Positions 18,476-27,932 of a DNA stretch of 64,000 nucleotides are shown in pieces; position 1 is the stretch's first letter, and each line of letters begins with the position of its first letter. A program made the translations under genes and the position numbers. The notes beneath the pieces are model-generated. The model made no database searches and had not been told where the DNA came from. It worked only from the letters and a program-made list of their open reading frames with translations. The stretch is from Ferruginibacter sp. (GTDB taxonomy: Bacteria > Bacteroidota > Bacteroidia > Chitinophagales > Chitinophagaceae). The stretch lies in assembly GCA_019638575.1 (NCBI GenBank), contig JAHBTN010000002.1:1-64000 (forward strand), given 5' to 3'.

Positions 18476-20332
18476 TTATAAATATTTTTTTATTTCTTCT
18501 ACCAGCTCACCCTTTGTGATAGGTATACCCATAATCTTATTATATGGTTTGGCATCAACAAAATAAACATCACGGATAATTTTTACCAATTGTCCGTTAT
18601 TTATTTCGGGGATGAGGATAGTTTCAAAATTTTTCAGAATATCTCCCAGGTTTTTTGGAAATGGCCTTATATAACGCAGGTGTGCATGTGAAACAGGATG
18701 CCCTGCTTTTTGCAATTCGGCACAGGCGCTTTTGATGGCGCCATAAGTGCTGCCCCATCCCAATACCAAAACTTTCCCGCTTTTAGCGCCACTATCCAGA
18801 TGCTGTTCGGGAATATGGTTTGCAATCAAATCAACTTTTGCCTGCCTTGTTTTTACCATGTGCTGGTGGTTGGCAGGGTCGTAACTGATATTACCGGTTA
18901 TGTCTTGTTTTTCCAATCCGCCAACACGGTGTTCAAGTCCCGGTGTGCCGGGTATTGCCCATGGCCTTACTAAATCTTCGTTCCTTTTATAGGGCTGAAA
19001 TTTTCCATCGGCATCCATATTACCAGCAAAGTTTTCCGAAGCAAACTGTGTTTTTATTTCTGAGAGATCGGCCGCAGCAGGAAATTTCCAGGGCTCGGCG
19101 CCATTGGCAATATATCCATCGCTTAAAAGCATAACGGGTGTCATGTGCTGTACCGATATTTTAACTGCTTCATACACTGCACTGAAACAATCGCTTGGTG
19201 TAGATGCTGCAACAATGGGCATAGGGCATTCGCCGTTCCTGCCATAATATGCCTGCATCAAATCGCTTTGTTCTGTTTTTGTTGGTAACCCTGTAGATGG
19301 GCCGCCTCGTTGAATATTTATTACCACTAATGGAATCTCCAGCATTACAGCCAAACCCATTGCTTCTCCTTTTAAAGCAATACCGGGGCCGCTGCTGGTT
19401 GTTACACCCAGGTTGCCGCCATAACTGGCACCAATAGCCGAAGCTACTGCAGCAATTTCATCTTCGGCCTGGAAAGTTTTTATACCAAAATTTTTATACT
19501 TACTCAGTTCATGTAAAATATCGCTGGCAGGTGTAATGGGATAGCTTCCTAAAAATAATGGCAAGCCGCTTTTTTGCGAAGCAGCAATAAGGCCATAGGC
19601 TAAAGCCTGGTTACCCATAATGGAACGATAAGTACCCGGCTCCATTTTTGCTTTCTCTACTTTATACCTTGTGGTAAAAGTTTCGGTGGTATCGCCATAA
19701 TTATAACCGGCTTGCAATGCTTTTATATTGCTTTCAAATATCTCCGGCTTATTTCCAAATTTCTTTTTAATAAAACCAATGGTGCTCTCCATATCACGGT
19801 TATACATCCAGTATAAAAAACCCAGTACAAACATATTTTTTGCACGGTCTTTTTCTTTTACGCCCATGGTTATGTCTTTCAATGCTTCCCTCGTCATCTT
19901 GGTAACATCCATGCGTATCACATCATAGTTTGTCAAACTTTCATCTTCTAACGGGTTTACACCTTCGGGATAATTGGCTAGACGTAAATTTTTTGCATCA
20001 AAACCATCTTCATTGGCAATAATGCGGCCACCGGGTTTTAACCCCATAAGGTTTGTTTTTAATGCTGCTGCATTCATTGCCACCAATACATCACAGGCAT
20101 CGCCTGGTGTAAACACACGGTCGCTCGAAAAACGTAATTGGTAACCACTCACTCCCGGTAAGGTTCCAATTGGGGCCCGTATCTCGGCCGGAAAATCCGG
20201 GAATGTTGCCAGGTCGATACCCAGCAGTGCTGTGTTATTGGTAAACTGGCTTCCGGTTAATTGCATACCATCGCCGCTATCGCCTGCAAATTTTATTACT
20301 ACGTCACTTAGTACTTCCTGTTTAATGCTCAT
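18476..20332 (-). CDS. korA: 2-oxoacid:ferredoxin oxidoreductase, fused gamma-alpha subunit (KorA type)
   Basis: This subunit works with a thiamine-diphosphate-binding beta subunit to convert 2-oxoglutarate (or another 2-oxoacid) and CoA to the acyl-CoA, passing electrons to ferredoxin. The N-terminal gamma domain (about 10-190) starts with KFAGDSGDGMQLTG. The alpha pyrimidine-binding domain follows (about 230-480, with GSYPITPASDILHE and the conserved SSGPGIALKGEA), then the C-terminal domain (about 510-618, GWGSTYGAI). The 618-residue length fits the fused form. The beta subunit gene is usually next to it but is missing here; a terminator follows directly. Substrate specificity is inferred. 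Confidence 0.9.
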   Translation of the reverse strand: MSIKQEVLSDVVIKFAGDSGDGMQLTGSQFTNNTALLGIDLATFPDFPAEIRAPIGTLPGVSGYQLRFSSDRVFTPGDACDVLVAMNAAALKTNLMGLKPGGRIIANEDGFDAKNLRLANYPEGVNPLEDESLTNYDVIRMDVTKMTREALKDITMGVKEKDRAKNMFVLGFLYWMYNRDMESTIGFIKKKFGNKPEIFESNIKALQAGYNYGDTTETFTTRYKVEKAKMEPGTYRSIMGNQALAYGLIAASQKSGLPLFLGSYPITPASDILHELSKYKNFGIKTFQAEDEIAAVASAIGASYGGNLGVTTSSGPGIALKGEAMGLAVMLEIPLVVINIQRGGPSTGLPTKTEQSDLMQAYYGRNGECPMPIVAASTPSDCFSAVYEAVKISVQHMTPVMLLSDGYIANGAEPWKFPAAADLSEIKTQFASENFAGNMDADGKFQPYKRNEDLVRPWAIPGTPGLEHRVGGLEKQDITGNISYDPANHQHMVKTRQAKVDLIANHIPEQHLDSGAKSGKVLVLGWGSTYGAIKSACAELQKAGHPVSHAHLRYIRPFPKNLGDILKNFETILIPEINNGQLVKIIRDVYFVDAKPYNKIMGIPITKGELVEEIKKYL

Positions 20333-20437
20333 GGGATTGTGTTGTGTATAGCGAAGTTAACAATTTACTCTTTTGAAAAAACAACAGCTTTTAATGAATT
20401 TTTTGACACATAGCAACTGTTTATGAAATTAATAAAT

Positions 20438-20445
20438 TAGGTTTG
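20438..20445 (+). promoter_or_regulatory. -7 promoter box TAGGTTTG
   Basis: A perfect TAnnTTTG box lies 15 bases before the ATG at 20461. It overlaps an in-frame TTG at 20443, which argues that translation starts at 20461 and not at the TTG. Confidence 0.5.
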
Positions 20446-20460
20446 TCACAAATTTTTTTG

Positions 20461-21588
20461 ATGTACGGATTACAAGATTTTTTAACACCGGTTCCTGTTA
20501 ATGAACTAAACGAAGACAATGGATACACTGATGGGCAACTGGCAAAGCATATTTCTATATATGTAAATGAACTACCTGATATTACCAATACCGATATTGT
20601 ATTAGTAGGAATAAATGAAACCCGTGGCAGCGGTACTATTAACAACAGCCAGCATACTGCCAATCATATTCGTAAACAATTTTATCAATTACATTACTGG
20701 CACACCGGGGTTAGCATAGCAGATATAGGCAATATAAAATTAGGCGCTACTTTAAATGATAGTTATGCTGCTGTAAAAACTGTAGTTGCCGAACTGCTCA
20801 GGCTTAAAAAAACGGTGGTGATACTGGGTGGATCGCACGATATTACACTGGCCCAGTATTTAGCATATAAAGAACTGCAGCTGGTGATAGAAGCTACCTG
20901 TATTGATGCCAGTATTAACCTTAAAGGCGAAAACCCCTTACGAAGTGAAAACTTTTTACTGGAGATGCTTACCGGCGAACCTAACCTGGTAAGACATTAC
21001 AACCATATCGGTTTTCAAAGCTACTTTGTTCATCCACGTATGCTTGAAACAATGGACAAACTTCGCTTTGATTGTTTTAGGCTTGGCACCGCAAAAGAAA
21101 ATTTAGAAGAAATGGAGCCCGTTATCAGGGGTACCCATTTACTTAGTTTTGATATTAGTGCTATAAAGTACAGCGATTCGCCTGCCAGCAGCGAAAGCCC
21201 TAATGGCTTTACCGGCGAAGAAGCATGCATACTGGCAAGATATGCCGGCATGAGCAGCAAGGTAAACAGTTTTGGTATTTATGGTTACCTGCCTCAACAG
21301 GATATTAAAGACTTAAGTGCAAAACAAATTGCACAAATGCTTTGGTATTTTATTGATGGCAAAAATCGTAGTAAGCAGGAGGCTTCAATGGAAGAACGCC
21401 ATCACTTTAATGAATACCATACCAGCTTTAACCAGGTAGAATCTGTTTTTTTACAAAGTAAAAAAACCAACCGTTGGTGGATGCAGTTGCCCAATAAAAA
21501 ATTTATTGCCTGCAGTTATACAGATTATATTAATGCCAGCCATAACGAAATTCCTGAACGCTGGCTAAGGGCACAGGAAAGAGAATAG
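20461..21588 (+). CDS. arginase/formimidoylglutamase-fold protein with degenerate metal site
   Basis: This is an arginase/agmatinase/formiminoglutamase (ureohydrolase) fold, 375 residues. Landmarks are visible but changed: GGSHD at 123-127 (canonical GGDHS), DASIN at 149-153 (canonical DxHxD) and SFDIS at 229-233 (canonical SxDxD). Of the six manganese ligands, H126, D149 and D231 remain; the other histidine and two aspartates are S151, N153 and S233. Ordinary ureohydrolase chemistry is therefore doubtful. Bacteroidota carry a divergent branch of this family, to which it probably belongs. The start is set at ATG 20461 because a -7 box overlaps the earlier TTG. A carboxypeptidase gene follows after 36 bases. 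Confidence 0.8.
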   Translation: MYGLQDFLTPVPVNELNEDNGYTDGQLAKHISIYVNELPDITNTDIVLVGINETRGSGTINNSQHTANHIRKQFYQLHYWHTGVSIADIGNIKLGATLNDSYAAVKTVVAELLRLKKTVVILGGSHDITLAQYLAYKELQLVIEATCIDASINLKGENPLRSENFLLEMLTGEPNLVRHYNHIGFQSYFVHPRMLETMDKLRFDCFRLGTAKENLEEMEPVIRGTHLLSFDISAIKYSDSPASSESPNGFTGEEACILARYAGMSSKVNSFGIYGYLPQQDIKDLSAKQIAQMLWYFIDGKNRSKQEASMEERHHFNEYHTSFNQVESVFLQSKKTNRWWMQLPNKKFIACSYTDYINASHNEIPERWLRAQERE

Positions 21589-21624
21589 TATCAACAAAAC
21601 AGCAAACCAATATAAAATGGAATT

Positions 21625-23040
21625 ATGAATGTAAAAACCTGCAAAGCTTTCTTAATTCTTATAATGGTTGTATTGATAACAATGAGTTCCTGCTCTATAT
21701 CAAAACAAATTAGCAGGAATGCTACTTCCTTTTTATTAAACGATAGCGCTATACGCACAGGCCATATCGGCATCAGTATTTATGAACCTGCCACTAATAC
21801 TTATTGGTATAACTATAATGCAGATAAAAATTTTATCCCGGCAAGCAATACAAAATTATTTACCCTGTATGCAGGTTTAAAATATTTAGGTGATAGCCTT
21901 GTTGCTGCATGGCTGCAAAAAAAAGGGTCGGCTATAACTGTGTACCCATCGGGCGACCCAAGTTTTTTAAATGCCGAGTTTAAGTTTCAACCATTATTTT
22001 CTTTATTGAAATCTTATAAGACCATTTACATTAACAACAATACCTGGCAGGATAATGCATTGGGCAACGGGTGGGCATGGGATGATTATAATGATGATTA
22101 TATGGCCGAGCGTTCTTCATTTCCCATATATGGAAACTTAATAGATTTTTCTTTTGCAGGCGACAGCTTAACGGCAAGCAGCAATGCTATACAAATATTA
22201 TCCGGCGATGGGATAGACTATGACCCCGATACAAAAATGATTTCATCGGGCTATTTCCGCATTGAAAGAAATTATGCCAATAACGATTTCTATATAAAAA
22301 AATCGGCGCTTACTTTCAAAAAAAAATCAATCCCTTTTAAAACCGACCCTGAATTTATTGCCGAACTTTTAAAAGACAGTTTGCATTGTGAAGATGTAAC
22401 TTTTTTCAAATCGGCTAACCAACAAACAACTGGCAATACTGAAAAGGCTTTATCGCAGCCAATAAAAAGCGATGCAATAACTACAAGTATAAAAGCCGAA
22501 GCAGAGAGTGCACAATTTATCATCCACTCCCAACCTACCGATTCTCTTTTTAAAATTATGATGCACCGCAGCGATAATTTTTTTGCAGAGCAAACATTAC
22601 TCATGGCAAGCAACGAACAGCTTGGCTATATGAATGATGATAAAATAATTGATACCATCTTATATACTGATTTAAAAGATATACCACAAAGGCCCAAATG
22701 GGTTGATGGCAGTGGCCTAAGCCGGTATAATTTATTTACACCGCAAAGTTTTGTTTATATCCTTAATAAAATGAAAAACGAATTTGGCTGGGAGCGCATT
22801 AAAAACATTTTGGCTACCGGTGGTACCGGCACCTTACACTCTTATTATAAAAAAGACAGTGGTTATATTTTTGCAAAAACCGGCACACTTAGCAATAACT
22901 GTGCCCTTAGTGGTTACCTCATCAGTAAAAAAGGAAAGCTTCTTATCTTTTCTGTATTAGTAAATAATTACCAAACAGGCGCCACACCTGTTCGCCGTGC
23001 AGTAGAAAAATTTATTGAAGCCATCAGGGAAAAATATTAG
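21625..23040 (+). CDS. dacB: D-alanyl-D-alanine carboxypeptidase/endopeptidase (S13, PBP4 type)
   Basis: This is a class C low-molecular-weight penicillin-binding protein that trims or cleaves peptidoglycan cross-links in the periplasm. The active-site motifs are complete: SxxK as S74-K77 (ASNTK), SxN as S316-D317-N318, and KTG at 418-420. The N terminus has a signal segment with lipobox ITMSSC (C23), so it is probably a lipoprotein. The insert domain between the first and second motifs (about 95-290) is present, as in S13 enzymes. It is likely co-transcribed with the arginase-fold gene and converges on mutL. Confidence 0.92.
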   Translation: MNVKTCKAFLILIMVVLITMSSCSISKQISRNATSFLLNDSAIRTGHIGISIYEPATNTYWYNYNADKNFIPASNTKLFTLYAGLKYLGDSLVAAWLQKKGSAITVYPSGDPSFLNAEFKFQPLFSLLKSYKTIYINNNTWQDNALGNGWAWDDYNDDYMAERSSFPIYGNLIDFSFAGDSLTASSNAIQILSGDGIDYDPDTKMISSGYFRIERNYANNDFYIKKSALTFKKKSIPFKTDPEFIAELLKDSLHCEDVTFFKSANQQTTGNTEKALSQPIKSDAITTSIKAEAESAQFIIHSQPTDSLFKIMMHRSDNFFAEQTLLMASNEQLGYMNDDKIIDTILYTDLKDIPQRPKWVDGSGLSRYNLFTPQSFVYILNKMKNEFGWERIKNILATGGTGTLHSYYKKDSGYIFAKTGTLSNNCALSGYLISKKGKLLIFSVLVNNYQTGATPVRRAVEKFIEAIREKY

Positions 23041-23049
23041 TAACAGCCA

Positions 23050-24888
23050 TTACCTGCCAAATAATTTATCCAACTCATCTTTTTTAAATTCAAGATAGGT
23101 GGGTTTGCCATTGGCCGTACTGTTGGGTGTTTGGCAATTAAACAAATCTTCTACCAGAACTTTCATTTCTTTTGCCGATAACACTGTACCTGCTTTAACA
23201 GAATGCTGTAATGCAAGCGATCGTAAAAGTTTTTCCCTTTTGCTGAACTTAAGGTCGCTGCTGAAATGTTTGTATTGTTCCAGCATTTTTTCAATAGCAG
23301 TTTTTTCGCTTACGGCGCCCTGTGAGCCGCCTCCGCTAATATCGGCCGGCGTACCCTGTATTACAAAAGTGTTGTTGCCAAAGGGTTCCAGTTGATAACC
23401 CAGTTGATGCATATCGGGCAACAGTTCATTCAGCAATACCGCATCGGCTGCTGCTAATTCCATCGTTGCCGGAAAAAGGCTTTGCTGTGTGGCAATGGGT
23501 TTACCTTCTACAGCCAATGCAAAGCGTTCGTACAAAATACGTTCATGTGCATTTTGCTGATGCACCAGGTAATAACCTTTTTCTGTTTGCATTAAAATAA
23601 AGCTATTGTGTAACTGAACAAGGTTATCTGTTTGCAGTTTAATATTAGTATTTAAAAGAGCAGGAGTATCAACTTGCGTTTCTATGCTACTTTCCTGCGG
23701 CTTATCATAAAAACTTTTCCAATGTTTTAATTCGCTTTTGCTTTCAATAAAATGCGACTGGTGTTTTTTTGTAAATGAGTTGTACAATGATGATGATGAA
23801 GCAGAAGATTTTTTTTCTTCGGTAAATGGTTTACTTACTGCATCAAGGCTTTGTATGGAAGCATCCAATTCAAAATCTAGTGTGGGTGTAATGCTGAACT
23901 GTGCCAGCGCATGTTTTACGGCGCTTTGTACAAAAGCATACACTATTTTTTCGTCTTCAAATTTTATTTCCTGTTTTGTAGGATGCACATTGATATCTAC
24001 CTGCGAGGGATCAAGATCAATAAATAGGCAATACATCGGGAAACTATCCTTTGCAATCATTTCATCAAAAGCATTCATCACCGCATGGTTAAGGTAAGCG
24101 CTTTTTATAAAACGGTTGTTTACAAAAAAATACTGGTCGCCCCTTGTTTTTTTTGCTGTTTCGGGTTTGCCCACAAAACCATAAATGTTCAGGTAATCTG
24201 TCTGCTCCTGCACCGGCACTAATTTAGAAACATAGCTGTTGCCAAGTATTTGCACAAGGCGCTGCTTCATACTTCCTTTTTCAAGATAAAAAACTTGCTG
24301 CCCGTTACTGGTAAAGGAAAAGAATATTTCGGGAAACGACATGGCCACCCTGATGAATTCATCTACAATATGCCTCAGTTCTGCTGCATTGCTTTTTAAA
24401 AAATTTCTTCGTGCCGGTACATTAAAAAAAAGATTTTTCATGGCAATGCTGGTGCCTGTTGCTGTAGCAATAGGTTCCTGCTTTATCACCTGGCTGTTTT
24501 CAATTTCAATAAAAACACCGGTTTCATCTTCTTCTCTTTTCGATTTCAGTTCTACCTGTGCCACTGCTGCAATACTTGCAAGTGCTTCGCCCCTAAAGCC
24601 CATGGTTTTAATGGTAAACAGGTCGTCGATACTTTTTATTTTAGATGTGGCATGTCGCTCAAAAGCCATCCTGGCATCGGTTTCGCTCATGCCTTTACCA
24701 TTATCAATAACCTGTATCAATGCCTTACCTGCATCATTTACAATGAGCCTTATTTCGTTGGCGCCGGCATCAACGGCGTTTTCCAGCAATTCTTTTACTG
24801 CACTGGCCGGCCGCTGTATCACTTCGCCTGCTGCAATCTGGTTGGCAATGTTATCGGGCAATAATTGAATGATATCGGGCAAAATCAT
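23050..24888 (-). CDS. mutL: DNA mismatch repair protein MutL
   Basis: MutL is the ATPase that links MutS mismatch recognition to strand removal. The N-terminal GHKL domain is intact: E33 and N37 (KELLENAVDAGA), DNGKG at 62-66, and GFRGEAL at 97-103. A variable linker (about 335-405) leads to the C-terminal dimerisation domain. In endonuclease-type MutL this domain carries DQHA(x)2E(x)4E; here the corresponding segment, residues 443-454, reads HQQNAHERILYE, so the Asp and His that bind metal are replaced. The final FGR (610-612) and a late Cys are kept. Nicking activity is therefore uncertain. Confidence 0.97.
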   Translation of the reverse strand: MILPDIIQLLPDNIANQIAAGEVIQRPASAVKELLENAVDAGANEIRLIVNDAGKALIQVIDNGKGMSETDARMAFERHATSKIKSIDDLFTIKTMGFRGEALASIAAVAQVELKSKREEDETGVFIEIENSQVIKQEPIATATGTSIAMKNLFFNVPARRNFLKSNAAELRHIVDEFIRVAMSFPEIFFSFTSNGQQVFYLEKGSMKQRLVQILGNSYVSKLVPVQEQTDYLNIYGFVGKPETAKKTRGDQYFFVNNRFIKSAYLNHAVMNAFDEMIAKDSFPMYCLFIDLDPSQVDINVHPTKQEIKFEDEKIVYAFVQSAVKHALAQFSITPTLDFELDASIQSLDAVSKPFTEEKKSSASSSSLYNSFTKKHQSHFIESKSELKHWKSFYDKPQESSIETQVDTPALLNTNIKLQTDNLVQLHNSFILMQTEKGYYLVHQQNAHERILYERFALAVEGKPIATQQSLFPATMELAAADAVLLNELLPDMHQLGYQLEPFGNNTFVIQGTPADISGGGSQGAVSEKTAIEKMLEQYKHFSSDLKFSKREKLLRSLALQHSVKAGTVLSAKEMKVLVEDLFNCQTPNSTANGKPTYLEFKKDELDKLFGR

Positions 24889-24902
24889 GTAATTTAGAAC
24901 AG

Positions 24903-24910
24903 CAAAAATA
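24903..24910 (-). promoter_or_regulatory. -7 promoter box TATTTTTG of mutL
   Basis: On the minus strand a perfect TAnnTTTG box, followed by C, lies 14 bases before the mutL start codon. It is the same box as that of gldA. Confidence 0.5.
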
Positions 24911-24945
24911 ATACATCCTTTCCACTATAAAATTTTTAGAACCGT

Positions 24946-27864
24946 ATGCGTAAGCTCTTTGTAATTTTTTCTTTTTTTATTGCTGTTAGCGGCTATGCAC
25001 AGCAAACAGATGCCACCAAATGGGTTGACAGTGTTTTTAAAACCCTATCGCCTGATGAGCAGATTGCACAGTTGATGGTGGTACGTTTATCTACCATCAA
25101 TTCGCAAACCAAAGAAGTTACTTTTTTTGACAGTGCAGTAGCTGAACTGATAAAACAGTACAATATCGGCAGCATCTGCCTTTTCCAGGGAAGCCCGGTA
25201 AAACAGGCAACCATCATCAATGCATTACAGGCAAAAGCAAAAACACCTTTATTGGTTACTATTGATGCCGAGTGGGGCGTAGGCATGCGTATGATTGACA
25301 GTGTACTGCCATTACCAAGGCAAATGATGTTGGGTGCAGTGCAGGATTCGTCCATTGCTTATGATTATGGAAAAATTGTAGCTGAGCAATGCAAACGCAT
25401 AGGTATACAGGTAAACTTTGCACCGGTGGTTGATGTAAATAATAATCCCAATAACCCCGTTATCAACGACCGCAGTTTTGGAGAAGATAAATACAAAGTG
25501 GCATCTTTTGGGATACAGTACATGAAAGGCCTGCAGGATAATGGCGTGATGGCTTGTGCCAAACATTTTCCCGGGCATGGCGATGTTTCTGTTGACTCAC
25601 ACCTTGATTTACCTGTGATAAACAAGAGCATGGCACAACTTGAAAACCTGGAACTTTATCCCTTTAAACAAATATTTGATGCCGGTGTTGGCAGTGTGAT
25701 GATTGCACATTTGTATATCCCCGCCATTGACAAAACCGCCAATAAAGCCACATCGCTTTCAAAAAATAATGTTACCGGTTTAATGCGAAACAAACTGGGA
25801 TACCAGGGGCTCACTTTTACCGATGCATTGGAAATGCAGGGAGTAAAAAAATTTTTCCCTAACGGCGCCGCTTCTGTTGAATCGCTGATTGCAGGTAATG
25901 ATATGCTTTGCCTGCCGGGAGATGTGCCGTTATCGATAAAAAAAATAAAACAGGCTATTGATAGCGGCAGGCTTAGCTGGGCCGATATTGAAATGCATTG
26001 CAAAAAAGTATTGATGGCAAAATACGAATATGGCCTGTCTGAATTAAAACCCATTAATTTAAACAACCTTACCAACGACCTCAACCGCAAGGTGAATATG
26101 ATGCGTAAGTTGATAGCCGAAAAAGCGCTTACTGTTTTGAAAAAAACCGATAAAGAATTTTTTCCGATGCCGGCTGCCATAAACAATGGCGCTACTGATA
26201 TAGTGTATGTAAGCATTGGTAACAACAGCGATAATGATTTTGCAAAAAGGGTACGTACCGATTACAATGCCGATATAGTTTATTTTGATTATAACCAGGA
26301 TGCATCAAAAATTGCAAGTATTGTTACCGGTATAAAAAAGAAATATAAAAAAGTAATTATAGGCATACATAATTACAAACGTACACCTGCAGGTAATTTT
26401 GGTATCAGCAACAGCGCCGTTAACCTTGTTACACAATTACAGCAAAAAACCAATGCCATCACATTTGTGTTTGGCAATCCTTATGCAATAAAAAACTGGT
26501 GTGGGGCAAAAAATTTAGTTGCCTGTTATGAAGATGACAGCATTATACAAAATACAGCCATAGATTTATTGCAGGGCAAGATAGGCGCCGATGGAAGACT
26601 ACCCGTTACTGTATGTACACAATATAAATATGGCAGCGGCATTAGTTTTGACGCCATAAACGCTTCAGCAAAAAAAGGAGTATTGGATGCATCCAAACTC
26701 ACTATCATTGACTCTATTGCCGAAGATGCCATAGCCAATCAGGCTACACCGGGCGAAGTGGTATTGGTTGTAAAAGATGGTAAAATAGTTTTCTTTAAAG
26801 CTTACGGCAATTATGAATATGGTAAAGATGAGCCGGTGAGTAAAGAATCTATCTATGATATGGCATCGGTAACAAAAATTTGTGCTACCAATATTTCTGT
26901 AATGAAACTGTACGATGAAGGCAAACTGGAGCTTAAAAAAAAACTGGGCGATTACCTGCCCTGGGTACGGGGCACCAATAAAGAAAACCTAACCATCGAA
27001 AATATTTTATTGCACCAGGCAGGGCTTGTTGCATACATACCATTTTATAAAGAAACATTGGAAGCAGATGGAAGCCCATCGCCCACTTATTATTCCAAAA
27101 CAAAATCTGCCGAATACAGTATACGTGTGGCAAACAACATGTATATGCGTACCGATTGGCGGGATACCATGTACAAACGGATTTTAGAAAGCCATCTTGG
27201 CCGCACCAACAGGTATATTTACAGCGATAATGATTTTATTTTTTTAGGTAAGATTGTAGAAGCCATCAGCGGTAAACCGCTTAACCAATATGTAGCAGAT
27301 AATTTTTACCGCCCCATGGGTTTAACAACGGCCGGCTTTAGGCCCTTTGAACGTTTTGCATTAAACAGGATTGTACCCACCGAACATGAAAAACAGTTCA
27401 GGCAGCAATTATTGCATGGCGATGTACACGACCCCGGCTCGGCCATGTTTGGCGAAGTGGCAGGCCATGCAGGATTATTTAGCGATGCATACGACCTTGC
27501 CATGATAATGCAAATGCTGGTGAATGGCGGCAGCATCAATGGAAAAAGATATTTACAAAAAGAAACAGTTGATTTATTTACAGCCTACCACAGCCGTATA
27601 AGCCGCAGAGGTTATGGCTTTGATAAACCGGAGAAAGATAACAGGCTTCGTCCCGATCCTTATCCTTGCTTATCGGCATCACCACAAACATTTGGGCATA
27701 CAGGCTACACGGGCACCTGTGTGTGGGCCGACCCAAAATACAACCTGGTATTTGTATATTTAAGCAACCGTGTAAATCCAGATGGAGGCGTAAACACCAA
27801 ACTTATGAAGATGAATGTGCGTACCAACATTCAGGAGGCGATATACAAAGCGATGGGATTGTAA
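24946..27864 (+). CDS. beta-N-acetylglucosaminidase (GH3, NagZ type) fused to a beta-lactamase-family domain
   Basis: This is an exported two-domain enzyme of 972 residues. After a signal peptide (1-19) comes a GH3 domain with the NagZ signature KHFPGHGD (206-213), the general acid/base dyad D217-H219 and the nucleophile D293 (FTDALEMQG). It would release GlcNAc from muropeptides. A linker (about 400-590) precedes a serine-hydrolase domain of beta-lactamase class C/esterase type with SxxK S641-K644 (SVTK), a YSDND motif and HTG at 918-920. The fusion joins sugar removal and peptide or ester hydrolysis on cell-wall fragments (inference). Confidence 0.92.
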   Translation: MRKLFVIFSFFIAVSGYAQQTDATKWVDSVFKTLSPDEQIAQLMVVRLSTINSQTKEVTFFDSAVAELIKQYNIGSICLFQGSPVKQATIINALQAKAKTPLLVTIDAEWGVGMRMIDSVLPLPRQMMLGAVQDSSIAYDYGKIVAEQCKRIGIQVNFAPVVDVNNNPNNPVINDRSFGEDKYKVASFGIQYMKGLQDNGVMACAKHFPGHGDVSVDSHLDLPVINKSMAQLENLELYPFKQIFDAGVGSVMIAHLYIPAIDKTANKATSLSKNNVTGLMRNKLGYQGLTFTDALEMQGVKKFFPNGAASVESLIAGNDMLCLPGDVPLSIKKIKQAIDSGRLSWADIEMHCKKVLMAKYEYGLSELKPINLNNLTNDLNRKVNMMRKLIAEKALTVLKKTDKEFFPMPAAINNGATDIVYVSIGNNSDNDFAKRVRTDYNADIVYFDYNQDASKIASIVTGIKKKYKKVIIGIHNYKRTPAGNFGISNSAVNLVTQLQQKTNAITFVFGNPYAIKNWCGAKNLVACYEDDSIIQNTAIDLLQGKIGADGRLPVTVCTQYKYGSGISFDAINASAKKGVLDASKLTIIDSIAEDAIANQATPGEVVLVVKDGKIVFFKAYGNYEYGKDEPVSKESIYDMASVTKICATNISVMKLYDEGKLELKKKLGDYLPWVRGTNKENLTIENILLHQAGLVAYIPFYKETLEADGSPSPTYYSKTKSAEYSIRVANNMYMRTDWRDTMYKRILESHLGRTNRYIYSDNDFIFLGKIVEAISGKPLNQYVADNFYRPMGLTTAGFRPFERFALNRIVPTEHEKQFRQQLLHGDVHDPGSAMFGEVAGHAGLFSDAYDLAMIMQMLVNGGSINGKRYLQKETVDLFTAYHSRISRRGYGFDKPEKDNRLRPDPYPCLSASPQTFGHTGYTGTCVWADPKYNLVFVYLSNRVNPDGGVNTKLMKMNVRTNIQEAIYKAMGL

Positions 27865-27932
27865 AAAATAAATTGATTAATCCTTAGCCAGAACATTTGT
27901 TTTAATGTTAAACCTGAATTTGTTTAAGATTT

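Noticed and set aside
24341-24868. A 175-codon open frame opposite mutL
   Set aside because: It is antisense to the conserved GHKL domain and has a composition typical of a shadow frame.
25656-26225. A 189-codon open frame opposite the NagZ-fusion gene
   Set aside because: It is antisense to conserved coding sequence, with no promoter and no recognisable domain.
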